From Acetobacter indonesiensis (lineage in GTDB: Bacteria; Pseudomonadota; Alphaproteobacteria; Acetobacterales; Acetobacteraceae), in the NCBI RefSeq assembly GCF_000963945.1, contig NZ_BAMW01000012.1:1-42166 (forward strand): 42,166 nt of DNA. Direction: 5' to 3'. The translations under genes and the position numbers were made by a program. Below are positions 8,710 through 16,803 of the stretch, one piece after another. Positions within the stretch are counted from its first letter, which is position 1, and each line of letters starts with the position of its first letter. A model generated the notes under the pieces. The model had not been told where the DNA came from and did not search any database. It saw only the letters and a list, made by a program, of their open reading frames with translations.

Positions 8710-9111
8710 GTGAAAAAACTTCTTATTCTCCTCTTCGCCCTCACTATGCTTCCTCTCTCATGCGCTGATGCGCGCCCAAGGACGCTGGGAGATTTTTTTG
8801 CTGGACGAAATCCTGACACTCCGGCCGTTCCACCTAGCCAACAAGACAAAAGAACCTTGGCAGACCTTCTTTCTGGCAGGAACGCTCCAAAAACCAAACC
8901 ATTCCCGACTGCTCGCAATGGCAATATTCTTCCATCTCGTCCAAACGGATGTCTTGCTGATGCCGCCGCCGGAGCTGTTGCAGGTGGCTCAATGCGCTCT
9001 CGGCACCCAATTCTTGGTGCTGGTGTTGGATGCGCTTACGGGTCTTATCAACGACACCAATGGCAGAAACAGTTAAACGCTTACGATTCTCAAACGCCTC
9101 CAACACATTAA
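8710..9111 (+). CDS. Small exported protein with glycine-zipper-like segment
   Basis: I start this 133-residue protein at the GTG at 8710 because it opens a typical signal peptide (basic VKKLL, then a hydrophobic run LILLFALTMLPLS). Cleavage is likely after CADA; a lipobox reading of LPLSC is possible but poor. Two similar short blocks follow, RTLGDFFAGRNPD and RTLADLLSGRNAP, an internal duplication of about 30 residues. The C-terminal part (ADAAAGAVAGGSMRSRHP, then LGAGVGCAYGSY) is a glycine-rich zipper-like stretch of the kind that sits in or on the outer membrane. Function is unknown. It stands alone between an oppositely oriented ATPase gene and a resolvase gene. Confidence 0.65.
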   Translation: MKKLLILLFALTMLPLSCADARPRTLGDFFAGRNPDTPAVPPSQQDKRTLADLLSGRNAPKTKPFPTARNGNILPSRPNGCLADAAAGAVAGGSMRSRHPILGAGVGCAYGSYQRHQWQKQLNAYDSQTPPTH

Positions 9112-9291
9112 AACGGCTACTATATATCACATCAAGATCGACAAAATTTTGATTTCTTGATGATAATACCTGAAGAAACCTCTATAACTCTGAGACGTTC
9201 ATTGTCCGGAAAACGGTCGTTTCTGAAGAGTTGTCAAGCAGCATCGGACGCACGGTATCGCTACTGTCCCTTAAACCTGCTTTTCGACACG

Positions 9292-9855
9292 CTACACCCC
9301 GCACTTTAGTGTGCGCCAGACAGTGCTTTTGCTCACCTGAAAAATTTTTGCAATTTCTGACAGCGATCGTCCGGCCTTCTTCAATTCGCAGACATGCGTT
9401 CTTTGAGACGATGTCAGGACAGGGCGTCGACCCAACTGGACACCTGCCAGCCTTACAGCTGCCAATCCTGCCTTTGTACGTTCTCTGATGATCTCTCGTT
9501 CAAACTGCGCAAATCCAGCGAGAATTGTCAGAAAGAGCTGTCCATTAGGGGTGCCTGTTTCTATCCCAATATTGAGTATACGGACACGTACACCTTGTTC
9601 TGTAAGGTTACGGACCAGTCCCATAACGTCGACTGTGTCACGCCCCAACCTATCCAGCTTTGCCACCACAACGCTGTCACCCTTCACGAGCCTTTTCAAT
9701 AGGGATGACAATCCAGGACGCTCGACAGCGGGAATACGCCCTGAAAGAGTGTCCGTGATGATCTCCTCAAGCCCTTCTCGTTTCAATTCCAGAACCTGAG
9801 GATCATGCGTCTGTTCATCCGTAGAAATCCGAGCATAACCATAACGTGCCATCAT
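9292..9855 (-). CDS. Serine recombinase (resolvase/invertase family)
   Basis: 187 residues, the usual length for Tn3-type resolvases and DNA invertases. The catalytic serine is in YARISTDEQ near residue 11, followed by the conserved LDRLGRD and the dimer-interface helix ending in FEREIIRERTKAGL. The C-terminus is a helix-turn-helix (RSLSEIAKIFQVSKSTVWRTL) that binds site DNA. The start is an ATGATG pair after AAGGGGAC; either Met is possible. An 11-bp inverted repeat upstream is a likely recombination/operator site. The paralogue at 11274-11828 is clearly related but not identical. No transposase of the Tn3 family is visible nearby, so it may serve plasmid multimer resolution or be left from a transposon. 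Confidence 0.92.
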   Translation of the reverse strand: MMARYGYARISTDEQTHDPQVLELKREGLEEIITDTLSGRIPAVERPGLSSLLKRLVKGDSVVVAKLDRLGRDTVDVMGLVRNLTEQGVRVRILNIGIETGTPNGQLFLTILAGFAQFEREIIRERTKAGLAAVRLAGVQLGRRPVLTSSQRTHVCELKKAGRSLSEIAKIFQVSKSTVWRTLKCGV

Positions 9856-9883
9856 TTCTGTCCCCTTCTGTCAACGAGACACA

Positions 9884-9938
9884 TTTTTGGGACACTTAGA
9901 CTCTACTTACGACTTCCAAGAGAACATTGTCCCAAAAA
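9884..9938. promoter_or_regulatory. Candidate res/operator site: 11-bp inverted repeats
   Basis: TTTTTGGGACA (9884-9894) and its exact reverse complement TGTCCCAAAAA (9928-9938) are separated by 33 bases in the gap between the resolvase and the divergent lipoprotein gene. Resolvases bind paired inverted half-sites beside their own gene and repress it, which fits this position. Confidence 0.55.
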
Positions 9939-9984
9939 CGACGGATTTTGAACACGACATCAAACAGCAACTTGGTTCTCTCCC

Positions 9985-10335
9985 ATGACTCAACGCTCTT
10001 CAATCCGTCTTTTTTCAATACCTCTTTTAGGTCTGCCAATCTTACTGTCGGCCTGCTCAGGCAGTGCCCCAAGCAAGGAAGAAGTGGCAAAACTGGAAGC
10101 AAGCCTTCTTAACCAACCTATAAACATGTTGTTGTGGCGAACTCGTACAGATCAACAACTTGATGTCGATGATATCAAGATCGTCAAATATAGCTGTCAG
10201 GTTGTTAAAGATTTTGATTCGGCGTTTGATTGCACGGTGAGCTTTACACTTAACGATGAGCCCCAGAAAAACACACTCCGCGCCATTCATCATGAAGATG
10301 GAAAATGGCGTCTTGCAAAAGAGCAGCCCAATTAA
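9985..10335 (+). CDS. Small lipoprotein
   Basis: This 116-residue protein has a lipoprotein signal peptide: basic start (TQRSSIR), hydrophobic core LFSIPLLGLPIL and lipobox LLSAC with Cys at about residue 24. Processing would leave a mature domain of about 93 residues anchored to the membrane, containing two cysteines (SCQ and DCT) that could form a disulfide in the periplasm. The C-terminal half (DCTVSFTLNDEP, then HHEDGKWRLAKE) has the alternating pattern of a small beta-sheet domain. Its function is not recognised. The start is supported by the signal peptide. It begins directly after the res-like repeat, so its promoter may overlap that site. Confidence 0.7.
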   Translation: MTQRSSIRLFSIPLLGLPILLSACSGSAPSKEEVAKLEASLLNQPINMLLWRTRTDQQLDVDDIKIVKYSCQVVKDFDSAFDCTVSFTLNDEPQKNTLRAIHHEDGKWRLAKEQPN

Positions 10336-10632
10336 TCATACGCAGATTACTTGAAGCTTAATCTGACCTAAAAATTCAATAGGACAAAGAGCAGTCATGA
10401 CTAAAACGTCCGCATACTCTTTTCTATCGTCATTTAAAAACTTTATTTTTTATATGGAATAATATGAATATTTATTTTTCTAACACGACAGAAAGTTTTG
10501 TTGCGTCTAAGTGGGTGTATCCATAATTTTTCTCACATCCTCTAACAGAAATTTAGTCAAGGCATTTTGAGGATTATACCGTGAGAACGCGAGATTAGCC
10601 TCATATAAGTATTAAAATAAGTGGAGATTCAT
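10336..10632. other. AT-rich intergenic stretch
   Basis: About 300 bases with no convincing open frame. It is markedly AT-rich (for instance the run around 10438-10485) and probably contains the promoter of the membrane-protein gene downstream. I see no hairpin terminator with a T-run and no repeat shared with the rest of the window. Confidence 0.5.
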
Positions 10633-11244
10633 ATGGAAATAAAAATTGCTGGTAATGAATACTCATTTCATACTTTGTCTGGCCAAATTAGAGGTATAGA
10701 AAAATGGACTGAGACCACTGTAAAATCACAAGGTGGCGGTGGGTATATTCATCCGCAACATGGAGGCCATATTAGCGCTCCAACAATTACAACAAGTAGT
10801 AAAGACCGCCAGAGTTTTTGGTTTGTCGCTCACGATGGACAGGAATTTAAATTAAATGCAAATGATTTTTCATGCCGAGAAGGACAGAATAGTTTAATTT
10901 TATTTGGTAATTTGAAAAACAAAAAACCCTATGAAATGATGGCCATAAAAAACTTGGCAACCAACAACATCCATGTATTCGGCGAAAGCATTAGTATTTT
11001 CCCAGAAATATGGAATTCTTTTAAAAAAGATAGCTTTATATCATTTCTATTTATAATTTTTCTTATCATTATTTTTTGGTTGTCCGGTACTTTTTCTGGG
11101 CGTGACGTTGGTCCAACTGTGATGCTTATTTTCTTTTGCTCACTTATAGCTGTCGTTATTGTCATATTCAGAGCTCATAAAATCAACAATAAATATGAAA
11201 ATATAGTGAGAAAAACAATAAACGACTTAAATAAATTTGAATGA
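10633..11244 (+). CDS. Uncharacterised protein with two C-terminal membrane helices
   Basis: I start at the ATG at 10633, preceded by GGAG at a good distance; the product is 203 residues. The N-terminal cytoplasmic domain (1-105) includes a glycine/histidine-rich loop, GGGGYIHPQHGGHISAP, then a strand-rich part with the pattern FWFVAHDGQEF and REGQNSLILFG. Two hydrophobic helices follow (about 140-157 and 164-182), then a basic tail. Proteins with a V-x-S plus GGGGY loop, an F/W-W-x-x-x-D/HDG segment and paired helices are widespread in proteobacteria but have no known function to my knowledge. Codon use is AT-rich compared with both flanks, suggesting separate acquisition. Confidence 0.7.
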   Translation: MEIKIAGNEYSFHTLSGQIRGIEKWTETTVKSQGGGGYIHPQHGGHISAPTITTSSKDRQSFWFVAHDGQEFKLNANDFSCREGQNSLILFGNLKNKKPYEMMAIKNLATNNIHVFGESISIFPEIWNSFKKDSFISFLFIIFLIIIFWLSGTFSGRDVGPTVMLIFFCSLIAVVIVIFRAHKINNKYENIVRKTINDLNKFE

Positions 11245-11273
11245 TTTTCGTTTTTTAAAAATGTTTTGACGAA

Positions 11274-11828
11274 CTATAAATTAATAACTCTATTAATAGT
11301 CGATTTACTGACATTAAAAAGAACTGCTATTTGTCGCAAAGACATACCTTCATGTGACAAGTGAACGATGTGTCTCTTCTGTGGTGCTGTCAGGCGTTCT
11401 GGTCGTCCAAGTTTTTTGCCTGATGCTTTAACTGCGGCTAGTCCAGCTCGTGTTCTTTCTCTTATAAGTTCGCGCTCAAACTCAGCTATAGCCATTAATA
11501 TGGTCAGAAACATTCTGCCATTCGGTGTTCCTGTTTCTGCGCCGATGTTAAGAATACGGACGCGGATACCTTGTTCGTCGAGTTCACGCAGCAAACTCAG
11601 AACGTCAAGCGTATCCCGTCCCAAACGGTCTAAACGGCTGACCACGAGACTATCGCCTCTCTTCATTCTCTTCAGCAAATTCGAAAGTTGTGGACGTGCT
11701 CGTGCTGGCACCGCACCTGAAATCACTTCTGTAATAATCGTCTCCACCCCCTCGTACTTGAGCGCCAGGACTTGAGAGTCATTGACCTGCATCTCGGTTG
11801 AAACTCTCACATATCCAAAACGTGCCAT
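11274..11828 (-). CDS. Serine recombinase (second resolvase)
   Basis: From the ATG at 11828 the product is 184 residues. It has the catalytic serine in GYVRVSTEMQ, the conserved RLDRLGRDTLD, the interface helix FERELIRERTRAGL and a C-terminal helix-turn-helix (MSLRQIAVLFNVSKSTINRV). The frame stays open 34 codons further upstream to 11930, with residues unrelated to resolvases; I prefer the internal start because MARFGY is where the family begins. The two resolvases here share most motifs but differ throughout, so they are paralogues acquired separately, not a recent duplication. Together they bracket the lipoprotein and membrane-protein genes. Confidence 0.9.
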   Translation of the reverse strand: MARFGYVRVSTEMQVNDSQVLALKYEGVETIITEVISGAVPARARPQLSNLLKRMKRGDSLVVSRLDRLGRDTLDVLSLLRELDEQGIRVRILNIGAETGTPNGRMFLTILMAIAEFERELIRERTRAGLAAVKASGKKLGRPERLTAPQKRHIVHLSHEGMSLRQIAVLFNVSKSTINRVINL

Positions 11829-11927
11829 GCCGATGCCTTTGGTAATGACTTCAGGCACATCAAAAGGCGCACCTAAAACGAGAGGTCTCGTATCATGCTC
11901 GCGTGAGATTGTAAACGTCTTTGGTTC

Positions 11928-11945
11928 CATATACTCATGTATATG
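11928..11945. promoter_or_regulatory. Inverted repeat upstream of second resolvase
   Basis: CATATAC (11928-11934) and GTATATG (11939-11945) form a perfect 7-bp inverted repeat around TCAT, in an AT-rich stretch about 100 bases upstream of the preferred resolvase start. It could be an operator or part of a promoter. It does not resemble the res-like repeat of the first resolvase. Confidence 0.3.
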
Positions 11946-12073
11946 TATATTTATATCGCTTTACCTAAAAAAACGTCCTGAAATTTTGCGTCATTCTTGC
12001 TTAAAACTGCTTTTTTGGCGCAACATGGCATGAAAGATGAAACTTCCTATTCTGATGGTGGAGACGTTTATTC

Positions 12074-12391
12074 ATGCCTGTTTTGCTGGCTTCACAGTGT
12101 CGTGCAGCCCGTGCCATGCTCGGCCTTTCCCAGAAAGATCTGGCACATCTTGCTGAGGTAGGCTCCCGAACACTGGCTGATTTCGAAACAGGGACACGTT
12201 CTCCCCATCACAGAACTCTCAAAGCCATCCGTCAGACACTGGAAACAGCGGGAATTCTTTTTATTGATGGGGAAAGCAATCTGGGCCCAGGCGTAAGACT
12301 TAACAGTCAAGAACACCCGGCTCTCATACCAAGCTTGGAACCGCATGCCCCTGACCTGCGACAGGAACTCAGTCCTGACGCCATCCGATAA
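12074..12391 (+). CDS. XRE-family helix-turn-helix regulator
   Basis: This 105-residue protein contains one HTH_3 domain at about residues 7-62: CRAARAMLGLSQKDLAHLA is helix 1-2, then VGSRTLADFETGTRSPHH is the recognition and following helix. It ends in the typical ETAGILFIDG beta-strand seen in alphaproteobacterial XRE proteins. The tail is unstructured. The same layout, including ETAGI-x-F, forms the N-terminus of the 1355-residue protein at 33140. The gene stops 11 bases before the mobA relic and is probably a leftover plasmid or island regulator. Its target cannot be read; control of its own promoter is typical. Confidence 0.85.
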   Translation: MPVLLASQCRAARAMLGLSQKDLAHLAEVGSRTLADFETGTRSPHHRTLKAIRQTLETAGILFIDGESNLGPGVRLNSQEHPALIPSLEPHAPDLRQELSPDAIR

Positions 12392-12402
12392 CCATTACCG
12401 GA

Positions 12403-12698
12403 ATGACAGAAAAACATCATAACGCCGCACAGGTTGAAGCTCTCATCTTCGTTTCCGATGATTTTGAGCCCCGCTTGGATGGGCTAAAATCTTTCCGCTC
12501 AGCACTGGAGGAACGTAGTCTTAGATTACGTGAAGATGATCGACAAAAGATACGCCCTCTTCAGACTGAACGGAACAGACCCAGAATGGAAAGCCTCAAA
12601 ACGAAATATGATGCAGATTTGCAGTTCTATCCAAAGCGGAACTAATCAGCACTCTCGAAGATAACCCCGGCACCACTAATGCCACCTTTGGGGGGTGA
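12403..12698 (+). pseudogene. Relic of a second mobA relaxase gene (internal deletions)
   Basis: Four short blocks match separate parts of the intact mobA at 923-2645, in order. HHNAAQVEALI corresponds to HHEAEQVESLI, DGLKSFRSALEERSLRLRE to DGLKSFRAALKEHG, TERNRPRMESLKTKYDAD to the same segment near 2263-2310, and a tail LSKAELISTLEDN (in another frame) to the gene's 3' end. The sequences between these blocks are missing, including the whole relaxase active site. An open frame of 80 codons (12403-12645) survives by chance because two of the deletions kept frame; the last did not. It is non-functional as a relaxase. It indicates a second mobilization module once stood here. Confidence 0.85.
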
Positions 12699-12752
12699 AC
12701 GGAAGGTCGGTTATCTGCCACTATGGGGGGTAAACGGAAGGTCGGCTTTCTG
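12682..12752. repeat. Tandem pair of 35-36 bp repeats
   Basis: Two head-to-tail copies, 12682-12717 and 12718-12752, share the core GGGGGGTRAACGGAAGGTCG and end in TCTG. They differ at only a few positions. The core resembles the GGGGGG...GGAATGTCCG part of the dispersed repeats at about 20362 and 31339. No gene is seen in them. Confidence 0.75.
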
Positions 12753-13350
12753 GCGGGCGATCGGTAAAACCGGACACGCACAAGGACGAATCTCGCAAAG
12801 TCTTTCATCCCATTCCGATCGTTCAAATAACCCGCGAGATTTTCTGAAACCCGACATTTTCTTATGAATCAGCCAAGCGCCGGTCAATTAATTCAGTGTA
12901 AATGTTCGGATCCCACTTGCTCCGCCACTTCGCCGCCGATAGCGCGATATTGCCGCCCATAATCGCCAATCACCGCACAATATTTTCGGTTATTGCGCTG
13001 TAAGTCCCGCCGATAGCCCTCCATAGCACTATTAAATGAGGGTTTTCACTTACCCGACCAGATAGCATAGATTACCCCGAAAATAGCCGCCGATTGTACG
13101 CTGGAAATTGCGCCTGGCGCCTGACGTCCCCACCGCGAGCGATGACAGTTTTGCGCTAGCGGCGGACATTGAGAGGTTGACGAAGGCCGCAATGGATGTT
13201 GGCACTCGTAGTGCATTTGGCGAAGTCGGCTGCCCAGGCCGAAAGCGCAAGTCAGAACGAGCTCCTCACTCCCGCCGAGGATCAAGACAGTGGCCGGGCA
13301 ACATCGTTGAGATACCACGCTCGTAACCATGTGAGGTGTTGCAAATTTTC
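12753..13350. other. Gene-poor junction before the restriction-modification operon
   Basis: About 600 bases without a supported gene. Composition changes here from moderate to GC-rich, marking the likely left edge of the 13.3-18 kb block. Open frames at 13046-13561 (minus) and 13108-13326 (plus) overlap one another, and the first runs antisense into the regulator gene. A fragment reading ADIERLTKAAMDVGTRSAFG on the plus strand could be a gene remnant, but I cannot identify it. Confidence 0.4.
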
Positions 13351-13366
13351 TTGTTGTCTGCAACAA
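13351..13366. promoter_or_regulatory. Inverted repeat in the leader of the regulator gene
   Basis: TTGTTG (13351-13356) and CAACAA (13361-13366) form a perfect 6-bp inverted repeat around TCTG. It ends next to AAGGAA, the ribosome binding site of the MerR-like gene. This is a natural position for an autoregulatory operator of that gene's product. Confidence 0.45.
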
Positions 13367-13372
13367 GGAATC

Positions 13373-13843
13373 ATGTCGCTGCAAACGATCCAATTCACCC
13401 AAGAGCAAGCGCGCGATCTCGCTGGCGTGTCGCCAGGCGAAGTGCGTGCATGGCGCAAGGCAGTGAGCTACCTCGCCGCCAAGCCGGGCAAAGCGGCTCG
13501 TTTTACCTTCGTAGACATTCTTGGACTGGCGATCACGCGGCGGATCACCGGCGACTTCCACGTTCGCATCAGTGATATCGGTGACAGCATGGACGCGCTT
13601 TTTCGCGCCTTGTCAGAAACTCGCCCCTCTGATCTTGAGGGCTCGATCGCTTTGATTGACGCTCAGACGGCGCGATTGGTGGCCGGCTCAGACCTTGCTG
13701 CAAAGCCGCTTAAAGATCCGACTTTCGTCGTCCCCTGCGACCAGCTCATCCACGATTTGAGCCAGAGAGTGATGCCGCTTGCGCCTGCCTCGGTGCAAGC
13801 TGCTCTGCCGTTCGCGCCCCAGATGGTGAAGAAGGGGCGATGA
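13373..13843 (+). CDS. MerR-like helix-turn-helix regulator of the R-M operon
   Basis: The ATG at 13373 follows AAGGAA at a proper distance; the longer frame from 13196 has no such site. The 156-residue product has an N-terminal winged-helix segment, FTQEQARDLAGVSPGEVRAWRK, matching the MerR pattern in which the first helices read a promoter, followed by FTFVDILGLAITRRI. The C-terminal part is a helical domain with no cysteines arranged for metal sensing. The gene is first in an operon with the methyltransferase (ATGA overlap) and nuclease. The natural inference is that it times expression of the system, as controller proteins do in many restriction-modification loci, although those are normally XRE-type. 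Confidence 0.7.
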   Translation: MSLQTIQFTQEQARDLAGVSPGEVRAWRKAVSYLAAKPGKAARFTFVDILGLAITRRITGDFHVRISDIGDSMDALFRALSETRPSDLEGSIALIDAQTARLVAGSDLAAKPLKDPTFVVPCDQLIHDLSQRVMPLAPASVQAALPFAPQMVKKGR

Positions 13844-16803
13844 CTAGCGCAGCCCTTCAACAAGTCCTGTCGGCGACCGGCTATATGGCCGATGGCGAAG
13901 CTGCACCGGGCGTTCTACTGGGTGACGAAGCGCGCTTTAGCCGCCGGGGCCGTTCTTTCACGCCTGATGCCATGTGGCGCGGCCAATCCTCGTTGACGGT
14001 CTATTTCAAGTTCGCTTCTAGCCTGCCGGCCGATGAGGAATTAGCCGCATGGCGTCAGGAAATCTGGAATGAGGGTTTCGCGCCCCTTCTCTGGGTCGTG
14101 TCTCCAGACCGCATAGATCTTTATAATGGCTTCGGCCGGCCTCGACCCGATGCCGATCCGGCCAAGAACCGTCTTGCGACCTTCCAGACGATCGCCTCCG
14201 GACTGGAAGAGCTCGACGCGCTCGCAGGCCGCTTCGCCATGGAGACCGGGCAGTTCTGGACCAAAACGAAGCAGGTGGATCGCAAGACCGCAGTCGATCA
14301 ACAACTACTGTCGGATCTTGCCGTGCTCGAAAGGGACCTAGTCTCGGCGAACCTCGCCCGAGGCGAAGCCCAGGCGCTGATCGGCCGGGCGATCTTCACT
14401 CAATATCTGCTCGACCGCGACATCATCACCGCAGAACGGATGAACAGTCTTTGCGGAATGACACGTCTATCAGCCGCGCTGCGCGACCGGCAAGCAACCA
14501 GCCAGCTGTTTCAGTGGCTTTCTAAGACCTTCAACGGCGACATGTTCCCGCCGTCCTCGGCGGCCCCACCTGCGCCAGAGCATCTTTCCCGGGTCGCGAA
14601 CTTTCTGGACGCCGTCGATCCGGTCAGCGGGCAGACCACCTTCTTTCCGTATCAGTTTAACGTCATCCCGGTAGAGCTGATCAGTTCGATCTACGAACAG
14701 TTCGCACACTCCGGCGCCGCGCCCATTGCTGGACGAGCCCGCTCCACGGAGGCCACCCGCGCAGGCGTCTATTATACCCGCCTGCCTGTGGTCGCCTTGA
14801 TCCTTGACGAGGTCATGGACTGCCTCGACGGCGAACAGACCGTGCTCGACCTGACGTGTGGATCGGGCGTCTTCCTCGTCGAGGCGTTTCGGCGGTTGGT
14901 CCACCTGCAGAGCTTGAAAACGCCGCTGACGAGGAAGGGCATCCGCAAGACGCTATATACCCAGGTCTACGGCGTCGATATCAGCGAAGCTGCGATCAGG
15001 GTCGCGGCTTTCAGCCTCTATCTGGCGGCCCTTGAACTCGACCCTGATCCCCAGCCTCCGGAAGGCCTGACGTTCGAGCCTCTAATCGGCCGAACGCTAT
15101 TTGTTGGTGACGCTCGAACCATTGAGCAGACAGGCGCTGGGACCGAACATCTCATTGAAGATGACGGCCTAAAGTCGTTCGACGTCATCGTCGGCAACCC
15201 GCCCTGGAGCTTCAAGGGTAAAGCCGGCACGGCCGATCGGCGCAAGGGCGGACAGACCCTTCCCGCCCAGCCACGGGGCGTGGGCCTCGACTTCCTGATG
15301 CGGGCTGCCGAATTCGCGAACCCGCAAACACGGTTCGGCATGGTTCTGAGCGCCACCCCATTCTTCAGCGCCAGTAAAACAGGCGCATCGGCGGCACGCC
15401 ACGTGGTCCGAGCTTTGGGCCCGGTGACACTCGTCAATCTCTCGAACCTCCGATCCTGGCTGTTCGAGGGCGCAGCGATGCCGGCCATGGTCCTGTTCGC
15501 CCGGCATCGGCCCCAGCCAACCGAGACCTTGACCATCGTCCAGGTCCCATGGTCGCCCGCGGGGCCGCGCTCCCACACCTTCGACATCGCACCCAGCGAT
15601 ATCGTCCGTCTGTCGCTGGACGACTGGGAAGCACGGCCCACCCGCCTCAAGACGGCGGCTTTCGGCCGGCGCCGGGACCTGCGTCTGGTTGACGATCTCA
15701 CCGAAAGGCATCAACCGCTTGGTGAGCGGCTTCGTGATCTGGAAACTGTGCTGGGCGATGGCCTCATTCTTGGCAAAGCCGAGAACCGGAACCGCGACGC
15801 GGCTTACCTGACTGCGCTCGACTATCTACAGAAGGACGACCTGCAACCCTTCGCCGTGCCCGACTACTTACCCTCGTTCGGACTAACCGCCGCGCAGTGG
15901 CCGCGTGATCGGGCGCTCTACAAAGCGCCCCTGCTGCTGGTGAAGGAATTTCTGCCCGGGGAGCCGAGGCCATTGACCGCGGTCTCCGATCGCGATCTCG
16001 TCTTCGCCGAAGCCTTCTTTGGCGCACCCTTCCCCGCGTCCCATCGCGAAGCAGCCCATATCCTCGCCGGAATCTTGAGCTCAGCCTTGGCGGCTTGGTT
16101 CTTCCTCATGACCGCCGGAGAGTTCGGCCTCTACAAACGGCGTCTCTTCCGACAGGACGTGGCGCTGCTGCCTACGCCGGATCTCAACCTGATCGCGGGT
16201 TCAGATGCCGGTCGAAAGATCTATGCGCTTGAGCAGCAATTCCGAACTCGGGCTCTGAACGCAGAAGATTGGATCGCGCTCGACGAGGCTGTCTTCGATC
16301 TCTACGGACTCGACTCCGACGACCGGATAGTGGTGCGAGACGGGCTCCTCAAAGCCGAATGGCAATGGAGCGCGGGGCTTTCCGATTCTATGATCCCGGC
16401 GGACCCGCGCGAGGATGTCGCGGCCTATGCACAGACCTTCTCAGCCGTGCTGGATCGATTGCTTTCGGCGCGTCGCCAACGAAGCATTCGAGCGGAAGTG
16501 TTCGACCTGCGTGGCACGGATGCGATGCGGATTGTCCGGTTCGTCCTGGAGGACGGCGCCAAGTCCCCGGAGGTGGAAATCGTCTCGCCCGACGGAAGTC
16601 TCGCGGCAGTCTTCGGACGGCTCGAGGACCGAATGAAGGTGCCTCTCGCCAGCGCACTCACCGGTCAGCGCGAACTGCGGGTCCACGGCCGCAACGAGGT
16701 CGTGATCATCAAGCCCGCAGCTCGTCGACACTGGCTGAAGAGCGTGGCGCTTGAGGATGCAGATGCGGTGATCGCCGAGAGCTTTGCGGGGCGCCGACAT
16801 TGA
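13840..16803 (+). CDS. Adenine-type (class I, N6) DNA methyltransferase, 987 aa
   Basis: The central domain is a gamma-type amino-methyltransferase. The SAM-binding motif I is DLTCGSGVFLVEAF beginning near residue 337, preceded by the characteristic GVYYTRLPVV entry segment, with VYGVDISEAAIRVA as motif II-III and catalytic motif IV NPPW at 453-456. An N-terminal region (1-290) carries VVSPDRIDLYNGF, a segment often preceding such methylases. The long C-terminal part (about 550-987) should hold the target-recognition domain. Length and layout resemble Type IIG or Eco57I-like methylases, but I see no clear PD-(D/E)XK site inside, and a separate nuclease candidate follows with a 4-base overlap. 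It likely protects host DNA in this operon. Confidence 0.85.
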   Translation: MTSAALQQVLSATGYMADGEAAPGVLLGDEARFSRRGRSFTPDAMWRGQSSLTVYFKFASSLPADEELAAWRQEIWNEGFAPLLWVVSPDRIDLYNGFGRPRPDADPAKNRLATFQTIASGLEELDALAGRFAMETGQFWTKTKQVDRKTAVDQQLLSDLAVLERDLVSANLARGEAQALIGRAIFTQYLLDRDIITAERMNSLCGMTRLSAALRDRQATSQLFQWLSKTFNGDMFPPSSAAPPAPEHLSRVANFLDAVDPVSGQTTFFPYQFNVIPVELISSIYEQFAHSGAAPIAGRARSTEATRAGVYYTRLPVVALILDEVMDCLDGEQTVLDLTCGSGVFLVEAFRRLVHLQSLKTPLTRKGIRKTLYTQVYGVDISEAAIRVAAFSLYLAALELDPDPQPPEGLTFEPLIGRTLFVGDARTIEQTGAGTEHLIEDDGLKSFDVIVGNPPWSFKGKAGTADRRKGGQTLPAQPRGVGLDFLMRAAEFANPQTRFGMVLSATPFFSASKTGASAARHVVRALGPVTLVNLSNLRSWLFEGAAMPAMVLFARHRPQPTETLTIVQVPWSPAGPRSHTFDIAPSDIVRLSLDDWEARPTRLKTAAFGRRRDLRLVDDLTERHQPLGERLRDLETVLGDGLILGKAENRNRDAAYLTALDYLQKDDLQPFAVPDYLPSFGLTAAQWPRDRALYKAPLLLVKEFLPGEPRPLTAVSDRDLVFAEAFFGAPFPASHREAAHILAGILSSALAAWFFLMTAGEFGLYKRRLFRQDVALLPTPDLNLIAGSDAGRKIYALEQQFRTRALNAEDWIALDEAVFDLYGLDSDDRIVVRDGLLKAEWQWSAGLSDSMIPADPREDVAAYAQTFSAVLDRLLSARRQRSIRAEVFDLRGTDAMRIVRFVLEDGAKSPEVEIVSPDGSLAAVFGRLEDRMKVPLASALTGQRELRVHGRNEVVIIKPAARRHWLKSVALEDADAVIAESFAGRRH

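Noticed and set aside
9292..11828. Intact Tn3-type transposon bounded by the two resolvases
   Set aside because: No Tn3 transposase and no matching terminal inverted repeats were seen; the resolvases are diverged paralogues in the same orientation.
12682..12752. CRISPR array
   Set aside because: Only two repeat units, directly adjacent with no spacers, and no Cas gene in the window.
15018..15701. Long minus-strand open frame (227 codons) across the methyltransferase gene
   Set aside because: It is antisense to conserved methylase coding sequence in GC-rich DNA, is Arg/Ser-rich and has no ribosome binding site; a composition artefact.
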